7,992 nucleotides of DNA from CAYIBZ01 sp964361795 (GTDB lineage Bacteria; Patescibacteriota; Minisyncoccia; UBA6257; WO2-44-18). Each line of letters starts with the position of its first letter. Position 1 is the stretch's first letter. Location of the stretch: positions 1 through 7,992 of the forward strand of contig CAYIBZ010000027.1 of the NCBI GenBank assembly GCA_964361795.1, written 5' to 3'. Made by a program: the position numbers and the translations under genes. Below the pieces are notes generated by a model. The model worked only from the letters and a program-made list of their open reading frames with translations. It ran no database searches and was not told the origin of the DNA. Positions 4,098-7,992 of this stretch are shown here, piece after piece.

Positions 4098-6379
4098 ATG
4101 GCCAAGACGGCTGTCAGCGTTAAGAATGGCAACGGCCACTCTAAAGAAGCTGGCAATCTCATAAGGCTTTTGAAAACCAGCGATCATTCCTTTACGAAAG
4201 TTTCCGCGCTNNNNNNNNNNNNNNNNNNNNNNNNNNNNNNNNNNNNNNNNNNNNNNNNNNNNNNNNNNNNNNNNNNNNNNNNNNNNNNNNNNNNNNNNNN
4301 NNNNNNNNNNATCTCATAAGGCTTTTGAAAACCAGCGATCATTCCTTTACGAAAGTTTCCGCGCTTTTAAATATCAGTAAAGATAACGTTGCTGATGTGG
4401 CGGATGAGTTGTGCAAGATAGGATATGACGTCCGAACTTATGTTCGAGACGGAGAAGATTATCTGACTCTGGCCCGGTCGGAAGAGATCGGTCTTGATGC
4501 TATTCCCATCACTCTCAATAACCGGAAAATGAAAATCGCTTTTATTTCCGAATTGCGCATCGGAGCTTATCAGGCGCAGATGTCTATGACTCACTGGCTT
4601 TACAAAGAAGTCTTTGAACGCGAGGGTGTGGATTTCGTAGTGGTAGCTGGCGGACTTACGATCGGCCAGCCAACGGCTACATTGATGCCCGACATCTTGA
4701 AGGGGAATCCCAAAGTTCCAAAAGTTTTGGCGGATTATGCCATCAAGCATTTTCCGGAAAGCAAAAACTTTAAGACTTACATCGTTTCCAGTCGTCGTGA
4801 ATTAACCGCTAAGACCAAGGATGGCGCCAATCTTTTGAACATGATTGCCGACGCCAGAGATGATCTGGCTTTCGTTGGCGATTTGGAAAAGACTTTCGAC
4901 GTTCGCGGTCTTCGCATCAAAGTCGTGTGTCCTTGGGATGACAACTCGCCCAAAGGTGTTTCTTACGGTCTTCAGAAAATCGTAGATAACATTTCTGATT
5001 CTCCCGCTCCGCACATCATCGTTTGCGGCGGCGTGCATACCCGTTGCGAATTGCCTGATTACGGCGAAGACGGGATTTATGTTTTCGGTGTTCCGTCTCT
5101 TCATTCCCAAATGCGCCGACAGTTGCGCAAAGGCGTAAAGCCTCGGCTTGGTTGTTTGATCTTGGAATTGGAGTTCAACAAGGATTGGTCATTTGACATC
5201 AATAAGGGTCTGCGGTCTCACTTCATCAATTTGGACGCTTACAGCAAGAAAAATGACTGTTTGGCCGATCTGGAAGATATCGCCACTGACGATTTGACCA
5301 ATACGCAGAATCAAATTTTGCGCTGGTTTGTTGAAGAAAACGTTATTGCCGAAGGCGAACTTTCTCGCCGCCTGAATAACAGCAAAGATTCAGTTAGGAA
5401 GATTATTGACGACATTAATAAAAAGGCAAAAATCAACATTCAGATTTCTAAAAGCTCTAAGCGCTACGAATTTCCCAAGATTGAGAAAACAAAGTTTCAT
5501 CCGCTTGCTTTGAAGTATAGTGAAGTCTTTCGATTCTTGACCAAGGAAGGCGGGATTGCCTGCACGCATTATGGCAGTCAGCATGATTTGCCGGAAGTTG
5601 TGCAATTGGCTTACAAGGAGGCTGCTTCTGCTGGCGTTCGCCGAATTTTCCATGCCGGCGATGTTACCGAAGGTCCCGGAGCTTCTGGTTACCGAGGCCA
5701 TCAAAATGACGTCAAATTTCCTGACACAGATAGTTTGGAAGATTACGCTGTTATCAGATGGCCGAGAGTTTTGATCAAGGTTGATCCCAAAAATCCTTTG
5801 ATCAAGACCGTTATGTCGCTTAATGGCAAGGGCCAGCCGATCTATCAGGAAGTTATGGTAAAAGATGACGAATGTTTTTTGCAAACCGATATCATTGACG
5901 GCAACCACGATTGTTGGGCAAAACAAACTCTTGGGCATCGTCCCGTGAGAAGTTTGGCTTTGCGTATGCCGGAATTACTGCGATATCTCGGTCCCAATGA
6001 CGGGTCAATTTCAATGGACGGCGCGGTAACCTTTGACGGTGTTTATCATCGTCTCACTCATGGCGATGGGGGACTGGGATACACGATTTCCACTAAGCTT
6101 CAGAAACATATCTCCAGTCATCGGCGCCGAGGCGTCAGCAAGGGGAAGCCGACAGTTCTCTGGTTTGGAAATTGGCACACTAATTTCATTCTCTTTGAAG
6201 ACGAATTAGGAGTTTTACTGGCCTGCTTCAAGTCTGAAGATGAATTCCACTTGAGAAAGGATTTGGTGTCTTGGGTCGGTATGAATATCGTTGAGCTTTT
6301 TGGCGATAGCCAAAATCATCTTACCCGAGTTGTTGCCGAATATAGAAATTATCGCAATTTGACGGCCATGAATAAATAA
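4098..6379 (+). CDS. tandem winged-helix + metallophosphoesterase protein (708 aa after gap collapse)
   Basis: This is an unnamed calcineurin-like phosphoesterase with a two-module build. Numbering assumes the duplicated 55 bp plus 100 N (155 nt) is removed, which leaves exactly 709 codons. Residues 20-78 are a winged-helix domain. Residues 92-308 are a degenerate phosphoesterase domain: motif positions read SELRIG, AGGL, VSSRRE and CGGVHT, with most metal ligands lost and His262 kept. Residues 348-408 are a second winged helix. Residues 430-685 are a second phosphoesterase domain with HAGDVTEG (Asp470), DGNHD (Asn551, His552), THGDGG (His603) and GNWHT (His642). Its first motif is CTHYGS, with Cys437 where Asp is usual, and GNWH replaces GHxH. 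Expected activity is metal-dependent phosphodiester or phosphomonoester hydrolysis; the winged helices suggest a nucleic-acid substrate. ATG 4098 has GGAG 6 nt upstream, and the N-terminal extension (GNGHSKEAGN) precedes the first winged helix. Without gap repair the ORF appears to begin at TTG 4325. Confidence 0.85.
4156..4365 (+). repeat. 55-bp direct repeat flanking an N gap (assembly artefact)
   Basis: Bases 4156-4210, immediately left of the Ns, are identical to 4311-4365, immediately right of them. Both encode the same protein segment in the same frame. This is the signature of two contigs that overlap by a k-mer-sized stretch but were scaffolded with a default gap. Removing one copy and the Ns restores a single frame from 4098 to 6379. 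Confidence 0.93.
4211..4310. other. 100-N assembly gap inside the phosphoesterase gene
   Basis: Exactly 100 N, bounded on both sides by the same 55 bp. The real distance between the contigs is most likely negative (an overlap), so no sequence is missing. Confidence 0.95.
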
Positions 6380-6393
6380 TCCAGATGGCATCT

Positions 6394-6421
6394 AAGCCGC
6401 GTGACAAACGCGGTTTTTTTT
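6394..6421 (+). terminator. intrinsic terminator after the phosphoesterase gene
   Basis: CCGCGT (6397-6402) pairs with ACGCGG (6408-6413) around the loop GACAA and is followed by a run of eight T (6414-6421). The AAG before the stem can extend pairing into the T-run. It starts 15 nt after the TAA at 6377-6379. It separates the phosphoesterase from the AAA+ gene and argues that an ATG at 6385, upstream of and reading through this hairpin, is not the AAA+ start. Confidence 0.85.
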
Positions 6422-6459
6422 ATTATCATGAAAAACAGAACTTTGAGAGGAATCCGACA

Positions 6460-7905
6460 ATGGCCGAGAAGCTGGTGCCTCTAAACGTTAAAGATGTTGG
6501 TCCGAGTACCCAAAAAATCATTGACGCCCTAAAGGCAACCATCAAAGGACAAGACAGAGCCGTGGATGATTTATCCGAAGCTTTCGCTCGTTACCAAGCC
6601 GGACTGAAAGACGCCGACCGGCCGATTTTCGTGGCTTTACTGCTCGGACCGTCCGGTGTCGGTAAAACTCTGGTTAGTGAAACGTTGGCGAAACATTTTT
6701 TCGGCAGTAAAACCGCCTTTACCAAGATTAGCGGTCCTGAATATTCCCAACCGCACGAAGTTGCCCGATTAATCGGCTCTCCGCCGGGTTATATTGGATA
6801 TCGGGATCCCAGCGGTCCTGATTATGATCCGACAAGTTCTACGCCGGTGCTTTCCCAATACAACATTGATAGGCATCACTATGAGTTGACGAAAAGCCGG
6901 AAAGCAAAAGAGCTGAAATCACTGAACGTTCTCTACGAAAAAAATCAGACTGACGAGGCGAAGCTCAAAAGATCGCGCCAAGACATACAAAAAATCAAGG
7001 AACTCATGAACGTGCTCCGAGGGTGGGTTAAAAGCTTGGAGAAACAATGTCAGTCCGAAACGGACGCGCAAAAAAAGCAAGCATTAGCGTCAGAATTGGA
7101 CGAATTAAAGAAGCAGATTTCTGAATACGATCAGCACTTCTCCGTATTAGAAAAGGATCTCAAACAATTTGACAAAGAGTTCAAACTTAAAAAAGAAGTG
7201 TTTGAAAAAAATTTCGCTTTGGCTAAAAAGGAAGGCTACTTATATGATCACGACAATCCGGCCAATTTTCTTTCTATTCTTCTTTTTGACGAAATCGAAA
7301 AGGCGCATCCGGACCTTTTTAATATCTTGCTGGAAATTACCGATAAGGGGCGAATACAGCTTGGCAATGGAAAAATCACCTCTTTCAAGTATTCTTTCAT
7401 TTTCATGACTGGCAATGTCGCTCGGGATCAGATCGCGGATATTCTTACTGGCGGAAAAATAGGTTTCGGGAAAAATCAAGCCGCCGCTGATAAAAAAGTT
7501 GATAAAGACATTTATTCGGTGGCCATGGAAGAAGCGAAAAAAGTCTTTCCGCCGGAATTTATCGGGCGCTTGGATAAGGTTATTGTTTTCCGTCCTTTGT
7601 CATCCGAGACCATGATTGAGATTCTTGATGCTCATATTAACGATCTGCGTAATGATCTCGTAAAAGCCAAGAAACCGCTTACCATAGAGATTAGCCAATC
7701 CGCTAAGGAATTTTTAGTGCGAAAAGCCACCGAGCGCGCTGAATATGGAGCGAGAATGATTAAGTCGCGAATCAAGAAATATATCACCGACAAGCTTGTG
7801 CGAGCTTTTGACAATGGTTCTTTGAAGCCATCCGATGTCGTCGTGATTGATTTAGTGGCAGTAGACGGGAAAGAGAAGTTGAATTTTTCAAAGAAAGAAA
7901 AATAA
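6460..7905 (+). CDS. ClpB-D2-like AAA+ ATPase with a coiled-coil insertion (481 aa)
   Basis: This is a cytosolic hexameric-type unfoldase/disaggregase ATPase of the ClpA/B AAA_2 class, reduced to a single ATPase domain. Visible features are the entry sequence IKGQDRAVDDL (28-38), Walker A GPSGVGKT (63-70), EYSQPHEVARLIGSPPGYIGY with the aromatic pore loop at 110-114, Walker B LLFDEIEKAHPDLFNILLE (274-292), sensor 1 Asn319 in MTGN, FPPEFIGRLDKVIVFRPL with the arginine finger Arg370, and sensor 2 GAR (430-432) in the small C-terminal domain. ClpB has about 17 residues between pore loop and Walker B; here there are about 160, mostly a Lys/Glu/Leu-rich coiled coil (about 140-258). There is no Clp N-domain, first ATPase ring or standard middle domain, and no IGF/L loop for ClpP is evident. 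I choose ATG 6460 because GAGAGG (6445-6450) lies 9 nt upstream and homology begins soon after; the in-frame ATG 6385 would translate the terminator. TATTAT at 6421-6426 is a possible -10 box. Confidence 0.9.
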   Translation: MAEKLVPLNVKDVGPSTQKIIDALKATIKGQDRAVDDLSEAFARYQAGLKDADRPIFVALLLGPSGVGKTLVSETLAKHFFGSKTAFTKISGPEYSQPHEVARLIGSPPGYIGYRDPSGPDYDPTSSTPVLSQYNIDRHHYELTKSRKAKELKSLNVLYEKNQTDEAKLKRSRQDIQKIKELMNVLRGWVKSLEKQCQSETDAQKKQALASELDELKKQISEYDQHFSVLEKDLKQFDKEFKLKKEVFEKNFALAKKEGYLYDHDNPANFLSILLFDEIEKAHPDLFNILLEITDKGRIQLGNGKITSFKYSFIFMTGNVARDQIADILTGGKIGFGKNQAAADKKVDKDIYSVAMEEAKKVFPPEFIGRLDKVIVFRPLSSETMIEILDAHINDLRNDLVKAKKPLTIEISQSAKEFLVRKATERAEYGARMIKSRIKKYITDKLVRAFDNGSLKPSDVVVIDLVAVDGKEKLNFSKKEK

Positions 7906-7906
7906 T

Positions 7907-7931
7907 ACCAGCCCCAAAGGGCTGGTTTTTT
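7907..7931. terminator. strong intrinsic terminator after the AAA+ gene
   Basis: CCAGCCC (7908-7914) pairs perfectly with GGGCTGG (7919-7925) around the loop CAAA, followed by six T (7926-7931). It begins 2 nt after the TAA at 7903-7905. On the minus strand the same stem is followed by TATTATTTTT, so it can also end transcription coming from the tRNA. Confidence 0.93.
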
Positions 7932-7938
7932 GTTGATG

Positions 7939-7992
7939 AGCGAGAGACGGGAGTCGAACCCGCGTATCCTGCTTGGAAGGCAGGCGCACTGC
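7939..7992 (-). tRNA. tRNA-Gly(TCC), 5' end cut off by the window edge
   Basis: Read on the minus strand, CCTGC-CTTCCAA-GCAGG forms the anticodon arm with anticodon TCC (plus-strand 7975-7977), which reads GGA glycine codons. A short variable loop (ATAC) follows, then the T-arm GCGGG-TTCGACT-CCCGT with the usual TTCGA core, then the 3' acceptor strand CTCTCGC (7946 to 7940) and discriminator T at 7939. CCA is not encoded (CAT follows), so it must be added by the CCA-adding enzyme. The 5' acceptor strand and most of the D-arm lie beyond 7992. Confidence 0.92.

Noticed and set aside
4156..4365. Genuine 55-bp tandem repeat or target-site duplication around an inserted element
   Set aside because: The two copies abut the edges of a default 100-N run exactly and encode the same protein segment; a contig-end overlap explains everything.
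6385..6459. N-terminal extension of the AAA+ protein starting at ATG 6385
   Set aside because: It would translate the rho-independent terminator and its T-run, and it has no ribosome site, whereas ATG 6460 has GAGAGG at suitable spacing.
1..7992. CRISPR array, insertion sequence or attachment site
   Set aside because: I saw no regularly spaced repeats, transposase or integrase. A tRNA-Gly end at the right edge is a possible integration site, but no copy of its 3' end was noticed in the window.

Overview
The window looks like a scaffold from an uncultured bacterium, most likely of the Candidate Phyla Radiation (Patescibacteria, Parcubacteria-like). The grounds are inference from content: a LabA/NYN protein of the kind common in those genomes, an exported peptidoglycan-binding/fibronectin-III protein, moderately AT-rich DNA, compact spacing, and leaderless-type promoters. 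Two runs of exactly 100 N (3016-3115, 4211-4310) mark scaffold joins. UGA is a normal stop here (end of the ferredoxin ORF and of msrB), so the window does not use the SR1/Gracilibacteria code in which UGA means glycine.

Layout. 88-579 (+) is a NYN-domain nuclease gene interrupted by one in-frame TGA at 190-192. A bidirectional terminator at 584-625 separates it from a convergent minus-strand pair: an exported 582-aa multidomain surface protein (921-2669) followed by a 102-aa ORF of unknown function (565-873) whose end runs through the terminator. At about 2669-2706 two promoters lie face to face on the same 30 bp around an 11-bp palindrome. One drives the surface protein as a probable leaderless mRNA. 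The other drives a Thermus-type 7Fe ferredoxin ORF (2723-3640, broken by an N gap and ending in an Ig-like domain) that is tightly coupled to msrB (3643-4038).

Next is a 708-aa protein (4098-6379) made of two tandem copies of a winged-helix + metallophosphoesterase module; the first copy has lost its catalytic residues and the second keeps most of them. The N gap inside this gene is flanked on both sides by the same 55 bp, so it is almost certainly an unmerged contig overlap; collapsing it restores one continuous frame. After an intrinsic terminator comes a 481-aa AAA+ ATPase (6460-7905) that resembles the second ATPase domain of ClpB but carries a coiled-coil insertion of about 140 residues between the pore loop and Walker B. 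A strong terminator and a partial minus-strand tRNA-Gly(TCC) close the window.

How the genes may work together. Ferredoxin and msrB form a small redox/repair unit. The surface protein is the exported, cell-envelope part. The duplicated phosphoesterase and the unusual Clp-like unfoldase are the least conventional genes and the best candidates for something undescribed, although their functional link rests only on being neighbours.
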